This document shows positions 1 through 8,018 of a DNA stretch of 46,742 nt, one piece after another. Position numbers and translations under genes: made by a program. The notes beneath the pieces were generated by a model. That model was not told the origin of the DNA and did not search any database. It saw only the letters and a program-made list of their open reading frames with translations. The stretch comes from Acetobacteraceae bacterium (GTDB lineage: Bacteria > Pseudomonadota > Alphaproteobacteria > Acetobacterales > Acetobacteraceae): positions 1 to 46,742 of the forward strand of contig CANBNK010000027.1 of NCBI GenBank assembly GCA_947371015.1, read 5' to 3'. Within the stretch, counting starts at the first letter, position 1; each line of letters opens with the position of its first letter.

Positions 1-1
1 C

Positions 2-640
2 AGCACCATGAACGGTGACGACCGCTGGCCGGATGTGCTGGCGCGGCGGCTGCACGCGGCCTACGGCAACCGGGTGGCGGTGGTGAATGCCGGCATCGGT
101 GGCAACCAGGTTGTCGGTCCGCGCGAGTACAGCGCGGCGAAGCCCTTCCCCGGTGGTCCCTCGGCGCTGATGCGGCTGGAGCGGGATGTGATCTCGCTGT
201 CCGGCGTCACCACCGTGGTCTGGCTGGAAGGGACCAACGATTTCAGCCGCAACGGCAATGCCTCGGCCGGCGCTGTTGTCGAGGGCGTTCGCGGCGGCGT
301 GGCACGGCTGCGGGCGGCGCTGCCGGGCGTGCGGGTGGTGGGGGCGACGCTGGTTTCAGCGCTGCGCAGCACCAGCGCGGCGCACGGCTTCGCCGAGCAG
401 GAGCAGAAGCGGCAGGTGTACAACGCCTTCGTCCGTGGTGGCGGCGTGTTCGACGCAGTGGTGGATTTCGACGCGGCGACGTTGGACGCGGCGAGCGGTG
501 AGTTGCAGCCGCAGATGGTGCCGGAGAGCACGACGGGCGGGCCGGGCGACCGGTTGCACCCGAACCGCGCCGGCTACCTGGCCATGGCGAACGCGATAGA
601 CCCGGCGGCTGTGGCGCCTGGGCTGGCGCGACGGCGGTAG
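2..640 (+). CDS. SGNH/GDSL-family hydrolase, 5' end cut off by window edge
   Basis: This is the C-terminal part of an SGNH-fold esterase/lipase-like hydrolase. The reading frame is open back to base 2, and an internal Met (base 8) sits in what looks like the usual region just after the nucleophile block, so the true start and the GDS serine block lie outside the window. Visible blocks are NAGIGGNQ (oxyanion Gly/Asn), GTNDFS (block III) and DRLHPNRAGY near the end, which supplies the catalytic Asp and His. The family hydrolyses ester bonds in lipids, carbohydrates or small acyl compounds; the substrate cannot be told here. It converges with the Bug receptor gene that follows, with one base between the stop codons. 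Confidence 0.82.
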   Translation, partial: STMNGDDRWPDVLARRLHAAYGNRVAVVNAGIGGNQVVGPREYSAAKPFPGGPSALMRLERDVISLSGVTTVVWLEGTNDFSRNGNASAGAVVEGVRGGVARLRAALPGVRVVGATLVSALRSTSAAHGFAEQEQKRQVYNAFVRGGGVFDAVVDFDAATLDAASGELQPQMVPESTTGGPGDRLHPNRAGYLAMANAIDPAAVAPGLARRR

Positions 641-641
641 T

Positions 642-1598
642 TCAGCCGCGCCAGGGACGGCGCTGCCACAGCTCGCGCAGTTGCGCGTCCACCTCCGCTG
701 CCATGCGCTTGTAGTCGGCACCCAGCAGCGGGCGCAGCGGCAAGTGCTGGCGCTCAGCCTCCCGGATGAAGCTGGGGTCCGCGATGGCAGCACCGAAGGC
801 GGCCTGCAGCCGTGCGGCGATCTCGGCGGGCAGGCCCGGCGGCGCGATGATGCCGCGGGACGCGCTGGCGACGATATCGAAGCCCTGTTCGCGGAAGGTC
901 GGCAAATCAGGCATTTCCGGCAGGCGCCGGGCGCTGGCCACCGCCAGGCCGCGCATCTTGCCTTCGCGGGAGAGGGTGTAGAGCTCCGTCGTGTTACCGA
1001 CCGCGCTGGCCAGGTGGCCGCCCAGCAGTTGCGGCAGCAGCGGCGCCACGCCGGCGAAGGGCACATGGGTCAGCGGCGGCAGGCCGGCCGCGGCCTCGAA
1101 GGCCAGCATCATGATGTGGTCGTCGCTGCCGATGCCTGTCGTGCCGTAGTCCAGGCTGCCCGGCCGCGCCTTGGCCGCGGCGACGAACTCCGCGAGCGAG
1201 CGGATCGGGTTCTCGCTGCGGACATAGAGGCAGTTGGGGTCGTCCACGATATTGGCCAGGAAGGTGAAGTCCAGCGGGCGAAACCGCACCGGGCGTTCCA
1301 GCGGCACGGCGCAATGCGCCGGAATGGTCGTGGCGCCCAGCGTGTAGCCATCCGCCGCCGCGTTGAACACCGCCTCCAGCCCAATCTGCGAGCCGGCACC
1401 CGGTCGGTTGCTGACGACCGTGCGCATGCCCGGGATGCGCTCGGCCACCAGCGGCATCACCAGGCGCGTCATCACGTCCACGCCGCCGCCCGGCGGGAAG
1501 GGGACGATGACTTCCACCGGTTTGTCGTTCGGCCAGGCGGGCTGGGCGTTGGCCAAGGCGGGTGCGGCCATCGCGCCAAGGAATGTACGGCGGTGCAT
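642..1598 (-). CDS. Tripartite tricarboxylate transporter (Bug) substrate-binding protein
   Basis: Periplasmic solute receptor of the Bug/TctC family, which binds small carboxylates or related metabolites. About 318 aa, the usual family size. The N-terminus has a twin-arginine-like signal (RRTFLGAM, then ANAQ), and the mature part opens with the family segment PVEVIVPFPPGGGVDVMTR. An upstream in-frame Met would add 11 residues before the signal, so the Met at 1598 is preferred. Only 2 bp separate it from the Bug gene upstream, and the two proteins share a C-terminal LWQRRPW motif, so they look like tandem paralogues in one operon. No TctA/TctB membrane genes are nearby, so the ligand is unknown. 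Confidence 0.9.
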   Translation of the reverse strand: MHRRTFLGAMAAPALANAQPAWPNDKPVEVIVPFPPGGGVDVMTRLVMPLVAERIPGMRTVVSNRPGAGSQIGLEAVFNAAADGYTLGATTIPAHCAVPLERPVRFRPLDFTFLANIVDDPNCLYVRSENPIRSLAEFVAAAKARPGSLDYGTTGIGSDDHIMMLAFEAAAGLPPLTHVPFAGVAPLLPQLLGGHLASAVGNTTELYTLSREGKMRGLAVASARRLPEMPDLPTFREQGFDIVASASRGIIAPPGLPAEIAARLQAAFGAAIADPSFIREAERQHLPLRPLLGADYKRMAAEVDAQLRELWQRRPWRG

Positions 1599-1600
1599 GG

Positions 1601-2563
1601 TCAGCCTTCCTTCCAGGGCCGGCGCTGCCACAGGGCGCGCAGCCGGGTGTAGTCATCCGCCATCATGCGGCGGTAATCCTCCCCCACCAGCGGGCGGATC
1701 GGCAGGCCCAGCTTCTCGGTCTCGGCGATGTAGGCTGGGTCGGCCATGGCATCGCGGAAGGCGGCGACCAGGCGGGCGGTGATTTCGGGCGGGATGCCGG
1801 GTGGGCCAGCCAGGCCACGGGCGCTGCCGCCCAGCAGGTCGAAGCCTTGCTCGCGGAAGGTGGGGATGTCCCGCGCGGCGGACCAACGGGCTTCCCCGGC
1901 CTGGCCGAGGCAGCGGATCTTGCCCTCGCGCATCAGGGTGATGCCTTCTCCCATGTTGAAGGCGCCGACCGGCAGGCGGCCGCCCAGCAGGTCCCGCAGC
2001 TGCGGCGCGGTGCCCTGGTAGGGCACGTGGATCAACCGCACGCCGGCCGCGTCCTCGAAGCCCATCATCAGCAGGTGGTCGTCGGTGCCGATGCCGGCGG
2101 TGCCGACGCCAAGCGCTTCCGGCGCGGCCTTGGCCGCGGCCTGGAAGTCCCGCAGCGTCTTCAGCGGCGAGGCGGCATCGACGAAAAAAGCGCCGGGGTC
2201 GTCGGTGATGTTGGCGAGGAACGTAAAATCCTCGGGCCGATAGCGCGGCCGGCGCTCGATGGCGTGGCCGTGCATGGCGTTGTTGGTGACGGCACCGATG
2301 GTGTAGCCGTCCGGCGCCGCGTTGAACGTGGCCTCGAAGCCGATCTGCCCGCCGGCGCCGGGGCGGTTGGTCACCACGTAGCGGAAGCCGGGGATACGTG
2401 GTGCCACATGGTTCAGCACCACCCGGGCCATGGTGTCCACGCCGCCGCTGGGCGGGTAGGGGATGATGATCTCGACCGGGCGGTCCTCGGGCCAGGCAGC
2501 GGCGCGGGCGCGGCCGGACAGGGCGAGCAGTGGTGATGCAAGCACCAGGCGGCGCGGCAGCAT
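1601..2563 (-). CDS. Tripartite tricarboxylate transporter (Bug) substrate-binding protein
   Basis: Second Bug/TctC-type receptor, 320 aa, and the first gene of a two-gene minus-strand operon with its paralogue at 642-1598. The N-terminus is a cleavable signal with a double Arg (MLPRRLVLASPLLALSG, cleavage near ARA-AAW). The mature protein begins PVEIIIPYPPSGGVDTM, the Bug signature around the ligand-binding loop, followed by the NRPGAGGQIG segment. It ends LWQRRPWKEG, nearly the same as its neighbour. Ligands of such orphan receptors cannot be read from sequence. It is divergent from the thioesterase gene, with a 9-bp-stem inverted repeat in between (2586-2609). Confidence 0.9.
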   Translation of the reverse strand: MLPRRLVLASPLLALSGRARAAAWPEDRPVEIIIPYPPSGGVDTMARVVLNHVAPRIPGFRYVVTNRPGAGGQIGFEATFNAAPDGYTIGAVTNNAMHGHAIERRPRYRPEDFTFLANITDDPGAFFVDAASPLKTLRDFQAAAKAAPEALGVGTAGIGTDDHLLMMGFEDAAGVRLIHVPYQGTAPQLRDLLGGRLPVGAFNMGEGITLMREGKIRCLGQAGEARWSAARDIPTFREQGFDLLGGSARGLAGPPGIPPEITARLVAAFRDAMADPAYIAETEKLGLPIRPLVGEDYRRMMADDYTRLRALWQRRPWKEG

Positions 2564-2585
2564 GGGCGATCCTCCGGCTTTGTTG

Positions 2586-2609
2586 GCGCCAGCCTGCCCC
2601 GGCTGGCGC
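2586..2609. promoter_or_regulatory. Perfect inverted repeat between divergent Bug and thioesterase genes
   Basis: GCGCCAGCC and GGCTGGCGC form perfect 9-bp arms around a 6-base loop in the 90-bp divergent intergenic region. It could be an operator for either gene or a hairpin in a leader RNA. No run of T follows it, so an intrinsic terminator is unlikely. Function is inferred from position only. Confidence 0.4.
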
Positions 2610-2653
2610 GGTGGCGTCCAGTGAGGTTACGAAGGCGCCCGGAGGATCACGCG

Positions 2654-3082
2654 ATGGACAGCTACGGGGTTGAGGGCGATTGGGCGGTGCGCAAGGCGCA
2701 TCGGGTGCTGTGGGGCGAATGCGACCTGTATGGCCATGCCAACCACACCACCTATCTGCGCTGGGCTGAGGATTTGCGCTGTTCGCACTGGCTGTCGCTG
2801 GGCGGGGTGTTCACGCCGGACAGCTTCGGCCCGGTGCTGGGCCAGCTGGAAGCAAAGTACCTGAAGCCGCTGGTCTATGACGAGCCGGTGCTGATCACCA
2901 TGCGCACCGCCAGCCTGCGCCGCACCAGTTGGGTGGAGGAGTACGCGGTCTGGAAAGAAGGCCTCTGTTTCACCTGCCGCAGCGTGCTGGTGGCGGTGCA
3001 GGGCAGCACCGGCGCGCGGGTACTGCTGCCGGAAGCGATCCGGGCGCAGATGCTGGCTGAGGGGGCGGTGGCGGAGGGTTAG
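2654..3082 (+). CDS. Acyl-CoA thioesterase, 4HBT hotdog family
   Basis: Single hotdog-fold thioesterase of 142 aa, the normal family length. The motif GECDLYGHANHTTYLRWAED near residues 22-41 matches the 4-hydroxybenzoyl-CoA thioesterase pattern, in which the Asp of the D-x-x-GH-x-N block is catalytic. The start at 2654 is chosen because a GGAGG ribosome-binding site lies at 2641-2645; an in-frame start 33 bases earlier would place that site inside the gene. The enzyme would release a free acid from an acyl-CoA in the cytoplasm. Its neighbours, an acyl-CoA dehydrogenase and carboxylate receptors, fit a role in organic-acid catabolism. The substrate is unknown. Confidence 0.88.
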   Translation: MDSYGVEGDWAVRKAHRVLWGECDLYGHANHTTYLRWAEDLRCSHWLSLGGVFTPDSFGPVLGQLEAKYLKPLVYDEPVLITMRTASLRRTSWVEEYAVWKEGLCFTCRSVLVAVQGSTGARVLLPEAIRAQMLAEGAVAEG

Positions 3083-3121
3083 AGGCAGGCCCGCGGCGCC
3101 TCCGCCCCTACGCGACCGCCG

Positions 3122-3153
3122 CCGCGTCAGCCGGTGCAGCCCCGCGTCAGCCG
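3122..3153. repeat. Short direct repeat across the nitronate monooxygenase stop codon
   Basis: The 12-mer CCGCGTCAGCCG occurs at 3122-3133 and again at 3142-3153, a 20-bp period. The second copy contains the stop codon (TCA on this strand) of the minus-strand gene at 3147-4136. It resembles in layout the larger stop-spanning repeats at chvG and amtB, although only 12 of 20 bases are clearly conserved. Confidence 0.45.
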
Positions 3154-4136
3154 AAGGCGGCCCGCAGCGCCGCCAGCCGCTCCCGCGCCTCGGCGACCAT
3201 GCGCCGGATGATGGCGTCGGCCGGCTCGATCTGCTCGATCAGCCCGACGCATTGCCCGGCCCAGACGAAGGCGCGGTCCAACTCGCCCTGGTCGGTGCCC
3301 AGCGCGTTCATCGTGCCGAGGATCATCGGCACGATCTCCTCCTTCGGCGCGCCGGCGGCCTCGGCGGCGAGGATGGCGCGGACATGGCCGCTGTCCAGCG
3401 TGCGGCCGGGCATGCCCAGCGTGCGCTTGATGATGCGGGTGTCCTCCGGCTTCGCCGCGGCCAGGGCGTTCTTGTAGTTGGCATGGGCGCGGGCTTCGGT
3501 GCAGGCGACGAAGCGGGTGCCCATCTCCACCCCTTCGGCGCCCAGCGCCAACGCGGCCAGCAGGCCGGCGCCGGACGCGATGCCACCACTGGCCAGCACC
3601 GGGATCTTCACCGCCGCGACCGTGCGCGGCACCATCACCATGGTGGTCTCGTCGCCGCGGCCGAGGTGGCCGCCGCCTTCATAGCCCACGGTCGCCACCA
3701 TGTCGGCGCCGGCGGCCTCGGCCTTCTTCGCCAGTTCCGGCCCGGCGGTCAGCACCAGCACCTGGGCGCCGGCCGCCTTGCAGCGCGGGATGAACGGCGC
3801 GGGGTTGCCGGCGGTCAGCGCGATAACCTTCGCGCCAGCCTCAAGCGCGGCATCCAGCAGCGCCTCGATCGCGGAGCGGCCGATCGGGAAGTTCACCCCG
3901 AACGGCTTGTCGGTCAGCGCCTGGCAGCGGACGATCTCCGCCGTCAGCTCGGCCGGGGTGCAAAGCCCGCCATTGCGGTCGGCGCCGATGCCGGCGCTGG
4001 CGATCTGCCCGAGGCCACCAGCATTGGAGACGGCGGCGGCCAGTTCCGCGGTAGCGACGCGCGCCAGGCCGCCCTGCACGATGGGGTAGCGGATGCCAAG
4101 CGCCTCGGTGACGCGGGTACGGATGCTGTCGGTCAT
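3147..4136 (-). CDS. Nitronate monooxygenase / 2-nitropropane dioxygenase family
   Basis: FMN-dependent TIM-barrel enzyme of 329 aa that oxidises alkyl nitronates (propionate 3-nitronate, a toxic metabolite, is the best-known substrate). Visible signs are the N-terminal GIRYPIVQGGLARV, the YEGGGHLGRGD segment carrying the family's conserved GGH, and the phosphate-binding ASGGIASGAG followed by EMGTRF. Its start is 3 bp after the stop of the Bug receptor gene upstream, so it is the last gene of an acyl-CoA dehydrogenase / Bug / nitronate monooxygenase operon. Some family members are enoyl-ACP reductase-like, so the reaction is less sure than the fold. Confidence 0.9.
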   Translation of the reverse strand: MTDSIRTRVTEALGIRYPIVQGGLARVATAELAAAVSNAGGLGQIASAGIGADRNGGLCTPAELTAEIVRCQALTDKPFGVNFPIGRSAIEALLDAALEAGAKVIALTAGNPAPFIPRCKAAGAQVLVLTAGPELAKKAEAAGADMVATVGYEGGGHLGRGDETTMVMVPRTVAAVKIPVLASGGIASGAGLLAALALGAEGVEMGTRFVACTEARAHANYKNALAAAKPEDTRIIKRTLGMPGRTLDSGHVRAILAAEAAGAPKEEIVPMILGTMNALGTDQGELDRAFVWAGQCVGLIEQIEPADAIIRRMVAEARERLAALRAAFG

Positions 4137-4139
4137 ATT

Positions 4140-5093
4140 CTATTCCACTGTTGCGCCGGAGAGCCTGACGGCTGCGGCCCATTTGTCGATTTCGGCCGCG
4201 ACGAAGCCGCGGAACTCCTCGGGCGTCATCGGCCGTGGCAGCGCGCCGATGCGGCCGAGCGCCGCCTGCCCGGCTTCGCTGCGCACCGCCGCGCTGATCT
4301 CGGCCGCGATGCGCGCGACGATGGCCGGTGGCGTGCCGGCCGGCGCCATCAGCCCCTGCCAAGCCAGCACCTCGAAGCCTGGGACGGTCTCGGCCAGGGT
4401 CGGCAAATCCGGCCAATCCGGGTGGCGCTGCGCGGTCGAGATCGCCAGGCCGCGCAGGGTGCCGGCGCGCAGCTGCGCCGCCATCGGTGGCAGGTTCTCG
4501 AACAAGGCCGGGATCCGGCCCGACATCACTTCCGTCACCGCCGGGGCGCTGCCGCGGAACGGCACATGCACGCCCTGTGCGCCGATGGCGTTCAGCAGCA
4601 GCGCCATGGCCAGGTGGGGTACGGTGCCAATGCCGGCCGAGGCATAGGCGACGCCGTTGCCCTGCGCCTTGGCCCAGGCGATGAACTGCGCGGTGTTCTG
4701 CACCGGCACGCCGGGGTGGACGCCCAGCACATTCGGCACCGCGCCGAGCAGCGTGACCGGCGCGAAGTCCCGCCTCAGGTCGAAGCTCAGGTTCTTGTAC
4801 AGCGTCTGGTTGATGGCAGCCGCGCCGGCCGCCACCACCAGCGTCTGGCCATCCGGCGCCGCCCGGGCCACGGCTTCCATGCCCAGGTTGCCGCCGGCGC
4901 CGGGCCGGTTTTCCACCACGCAGGGCACGCCCAGCGCGCGGCCCAGCACATCGGCGGCGAAGCGGCCCAGCAAATCATTGGCGCCGCCGGGCGTGTAGCA
5001 GGAGACGATGCGGATGGCGCCGTTGGGCCATTCCGCCGCCTGGGCGAGGCCAGGGGAAGCCAGCGCTGCCGCCAGCAGGCTACGCCTTTGCAT
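4140..5093 (-). CDS. Tripartite tricarboxylate transporter (Bug) substrate-binding protein
   Basis: Third Bug/TctC-type periplasmic receptor, 317 aa. The start at 5093 gives a clean signal peptide (MQRRSLLAAALASPGLAQA-AEW) with a double Arg; a longer frame upstream only runs into the acyl-CoA dehydrogenase gene. The mature part has IRIVSCYTPGGANDLLGR and ENRPGAGGNLGMEA, the Bug ligand-loop regions. The Cys in the first segment differs from the aliphatic or Phe residue in the other two receptors. Its first 14 bases overlap the end of the acyl-CoA dehydrogenase gene, showing translational coupling. It may deliver the substrate that those enzymes degrade; the ligand is unknown. Confidence 0.9.
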   Translation of the reverse strand: MQRRSLLAAALASPGLAQAAEWPNGAIRIVSCYTPGGANDLLGRFAADVLGRALGVPCVVENRPGAGGNLGMEAVARAAPDGQTLVVAAGAAAINQTLYKNLSFDLRRDFAPVTLLGAVPNVLGVHPGVPVQNTAQFIAWAKAQGNGVAYASAGIGTVPHLAMALLLNAIGAQGVHVPFRGSAPAVTEVMSGRIPALFENLPPMAAQLRAGTLRGLAISTAQRHPDWPDLPTLAETVPGFEVLAWQGLMAPAGTPPAIVARIAAEISAAVRSEAGQAALGRIGALPRPMTPEEFRGFVAAEIDKWAAAVRLSGATVE

Positions 5094-6255
5094 GGCGCAC
5101 CATGTCGCGGGCGATGAGGACCTGCTGCACCTGGCTGGCACCTTCAAAAATGCGCAGCAGGCGGACGTCGCGGAACAGTTGCTCCACCACCACGCCGCGC
5201 ATGTAGCCCATGCCGCCATGCACCTGCACCGCGCGGTCGGCCACGCGGCCGACCATCTCGGAGCAGAACAGCTTGCAGCAGGCGATATCGGCGATGATTG
5301 GCCCCTGTGCTTCCCCGGCGGCGTCGAAGGCGCGGGCCACTTCCAAAATCATGCTGCGGCCGGCCAGCGTCTCGGCGCGGCTGTCGGCCAGCATGGCCTG
5401 CACCAGCTGGAATTCTGCAAGTGGCTGGCCGAACTGGCGGCGCTGCATGGTGTAGCTCAGCGCCTCCTCCACCAGCCGCTGCGCTTGGCCGACGCAGGTG
5501 ACGGCCACATGCAGCCGCGCATGGTTGATGCCGCGCATCGCGGTCTTGAAGCCACCGCCCTCCCGCCCGCCGATCAGGTTGGCGGCGGGGACGCGGACAT
5601 TGTCGAAGTAAACCTCCGACGTGGCGCTGCCGTCCTGGCCCATTTTCTTGTCGGCCGGCCCGCAGGTCAGCCCGGGCGTACCAGCTGGAACGATAAACGC
5701 AGAAATGCCGGCGGCGTCCTTCGACGCTGCATCCGTGCGGGCCATGACCACGAAAACCTGCGCCTGCCGCGCATTGGTGATGTAGCGCTTGGTGCCGTTC
5801 AGCACGAAGTGGTCGCCGTCGCGCTCTGCCTTGGTGCGCAGGCTGCCGGCGTCGCTGCCGGCCTCGGGCTCGGTCAGGCAGAAGGCGGCGGTGACGTCAC
5901 CGCTGGCCATGCGCGGCAGCCATTCCTGCCGCTGCGCCTCGGTGCCGTTGTACAGGATCGGCTGGCTGCCCAGTCCGATGGTGGTGGAGAACCGGGCGCG
6001 GAACACGCCGCTGGCCCGCGTCACCTCGAACATCACCCGAACCTGCTGTTCCATCGTCAGCCCCAGCCCGCCGTAGCGGGTGGGGATGGAGATGCCGAAC
6101 AGGCCGATGTCGCGGAGCAACTGCGTCAGGTCCTCCGGCAGCGTCTCCTGGCCATCCAGCCGCGGCTCCGCCGGGATCAGCCGTTCAGCCACCAGCCGGC
6201 GGATGCTGTCGAGGTAGGCTTCGAATTCGGCGGCGCTGGGCGTCGTCTCGGTCAT
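5080..6255 (-). CDS. Acyl-CoA dehydrogenase
   Basis: FAD-dependent acyl-CoA dehydrogenase of 391 aa (typical 380-400), introducing an alpha-beta double bond into an acyl-CoA and passing electrons to ETF. The order is standard: N-terminal helical domain, middle beta domain with FCLTEPEAGSDAGSLRT and the NGTKRYITNA segment, then the C-terminal helical domain with RRQFGQPLAEFQ and VQVHGGMGYM. The motif RIFEGASQVQ carries the Glu that acts as catalytic base in most of the family. The start at 6255 gives MTETTPSAAEF; the frame upstream has no family similarity. It is the first gene of the three-gene minus-strand operon and divergent from the ABC importer. Confidence 0.93.
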   Translation of the reverse strand: MTETTPSAAEFEAYLDSIRRLVAERLIPAEPRLDGQETLPEDLTQLLRDIGLFGISIPTRYGGLGLTMEQQVRVMFEVTRASGVFRARFSTTIGLGSQPILYNGTEAQRQEWLPRMASGDVTAAFCLTEPEAGSDAGSLRTKAERDGDHFVLNGTKRYITNARQAQVFVVMARTDAASKDAAGISAFIVPAGTPGLTCGPADKKMGQDGSATSEVYFDNVRVPAANLIGGREGGGFKTAMRGINHARLHVAVTCVGQAQRLVEEALSYTMQRRQFGQPLAEFQLVQAMLADSRAETLAGRSMILEVARAFDAAGEAQGPIIADIACCKLFCSEMVGRVADRAVQVHGGMGYMRGVVVEQLFRDVRLLRIFEGASQVQQVLIARDMVRHAKA

Positions 6256-6382
6256 GGGGTTCCTCCGGCCGGCACTGTCCCGGCCGGGAGAAGCCCGGTC
6301 AAGCTGTGAGCAGCGTGCAACTGCGGCCTTGCAGTCGCCGCCGCGCTTTGGTTGGGTGGGGCGTCCATCAGGGGAGCTTCGG

Positions 6383-7999
6383 ATGCAAACCACGCGCAGG
6401 CAGGTTTTGGTGGCGGGCAGCGCCCTGGCGGTAGCGGGTGGTGGCCCGGCCTTGGCCCAGGGGCCGGTGCCAGCGCCGCAGCGCGGTGGCACGCTGACGG
6501 TGCAGTTGACCAGCGAGCAGCGCGTGCTGAACCCGGCGATCCAGGCCAGCACCGGCGTCTATGTCATGGCCAGCAAGATCGTCGAGCCGCTGGTGGACCT
6601 GGATGCGCAGGGCGAGCCGGTGGGCGTGCTGGCTGAACGCTGGGACGGCAGCGCCGATGGCCTGACCCACACCTTCCACCTGCGCCGCGGCGTGAACTGG
6701 CACGACGGCAAGCCCTTCGTCGCCCGCGACGTGCAGTTCAGCGCCATGGAGTGCTGGAAGAAGATCCTGAACTACGGCACCACGCTGTACCAGTTCCTGG
6801 AAGCGGTGGAGACGCCGGACGAGCACACCGCCGTGTTCCGCTTCAGCAAGCCGATGCCGCAGGGCCTGCTGCTGCGCGCGCTGCCGGACCTTGGCCATGT
6901 GATCCCGGCGCATGTCTACGCCGGCACCGATATCCGCACCAACCCAGCGAATACCGCGCCGATCGGCACCGGGCCCTTCGTGTTCAAGCAGTATGAGCGC
7001 GGGCAATACCTGATCGCCGAGCGCAACCCAAACTACTGGCGCGGCAACGGCCAGCCCTATCTGGACCGCATCGTCTGGCGCTTCATCAGTGACCGGGCGG
7101 CCGCCAGCGCCGCGCTGGAAAGCGGTCAGGTGCAGTTCAGCCCGTATTCCGGCCTGGCGCTGTCCGACATTTCCCGCCTTTCCAAGGATGCGCGCTACAC
7201 CGTCTCCACCCGCGGCAATGAGGGCAACACCGCGCACACCGTGATGGAGATGAACCTGCGCCGCGCCGAGCTGGCCAAGGTGGAGGTGCGCCGCGCGCTG
7301 TGCCACGCACTCGACCTCGGCTTCTTCATCGAGAACTTCCTGTACGGCTACGCCAAGCTGGGCACCGGGCCGATCCCGTCGAGCAGCGCGCCGTTCTATG
7401 TGCCGCGCGCCGCGCCCTATCCGTTCGACCGCGCCAAGGCCGAGCGCATGCTGGACGACGCCGGCTATAAGCGGCCGAGCCGGGGCGCCATGCGCTTCGC
7501 TCAGCCGCTGAAGCTGCTGCCGGCGCCCTGGGGCGAATACACCGTCAACTTCGCTACCTTCATCCAGCAGAGCCTGCGCGAGATCGGCGTGCGGGTGGAG
7601 ATCGAGGCGCGCGACGCCCCGGGCTTCCTGACCGGCGTTTACCGCGACCACAATTTCGACCTGACCACCGGCTGGCACCAGTACCGCAACGACCCGGCGG
7701 TCAGCACCACCGTGTGGTTCCGCACCGGCAGCCCGGTCGGCGCGCCCTGGACCAATCAGTACGGCTACGACAACCCGGCGATGGACCGCGCGATCGACGT
7801 CGCTGCCACCGAGCTGAACGCGATGAAGCGCAAGGCGGACTACCAGGAGTTCGTCAAGCTGGCGGTGGACGACGTGCCGGTGCATTGCGCCGTGGAGCAC
7901 GCCTTCATCAGCGTCTATGCTAAGCGGCTGATGGGCAGCCACAACACGCCGCGCTGGTCGTCCTCCAGTTGGCACGACGCCTGGCTGGCGCCGGCGTGA
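6383..7999 (+). CDS. ABC transporter substrate-binding protein, peptide/nickel family (SBP_bac_5)
   Basis: Periplasmic binding protein of 538 aa for a DppA/OppA-type importer. The start at 6383 follows a GGGGAG site at 6371-6376 and gives a twin-arginine-like signal (TTRRQVLVAGSA, cleavage near ALA-QG). Family landmarks are RGGTLTVQL, the AERWDGSADGLTHTFHLR segment, GVNWHDGKPFVARDV and GTGPFVFKQYERG. It is followed after 19 bp by two permease genes and a fused ATPase gene, a complete system. Members of this family import di- or oligopeptides, nickel, glutathione or opines, so the ligand is open. Tat export, if real, would mean it folds before export. Confidence 0.93.
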   Translation: MQTTRRQVLVAGSALAVAGGGPALAQGPVPAPQRGGTLTVQLTSEQRVLNPAIQASTGVYVMASKIVEPLVDLDAQGEPVGVLAERWDGSADGLTHTFHLRRGVNWHDGKPFVARDVQFSAMECWKKILNYGTTLYQFLEAVETPDEHTAVFRFSKPMPQGLLLRALPDLGHVIPAHVYAGTDIRTNPANTAPIGTGPFVFKQYERGQYLIAERNPNYWRGNGQPYLDRIVWRFISDRAAASAALESGQVQFSPYSGLALSDISRLSKDARYTVSTRGNEGNTAHTVMEMNLRRAELAKVEVRRALCHALDLGFFIENFLYGYAKLGTGPIPSSSAPFYVPRAAPYPFDRAKAERMLDDAGYKRPSRGAMRFAQPLKLLPAPWGEYTVNFATFIQQSLREIGVRVEIEARDAPGFLTGVYRDHNFDLTTGWHQYRNDPAVSTTVWFRTGSPVGAPWTNQYGYDNPAMDRAIDVAATELNAMKRKADYQEFVKLAVDDVPVHCAVEHAFISVYAKRLMGSHNTPRWSSSSWHDAWLAPA

Positions 8000-8018
8000 C
8001 GCGCCGCGAGGCGCTGGC

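Noticed and set aside
3252-5117. A 621-codon plus-strand frame opposite nitronate monooxygenase and a Bug receptor
   Set aside because: Low-complexity Arg/Gln/His/Gly translation with no recognisable domain; both minus-strand genes are certain.
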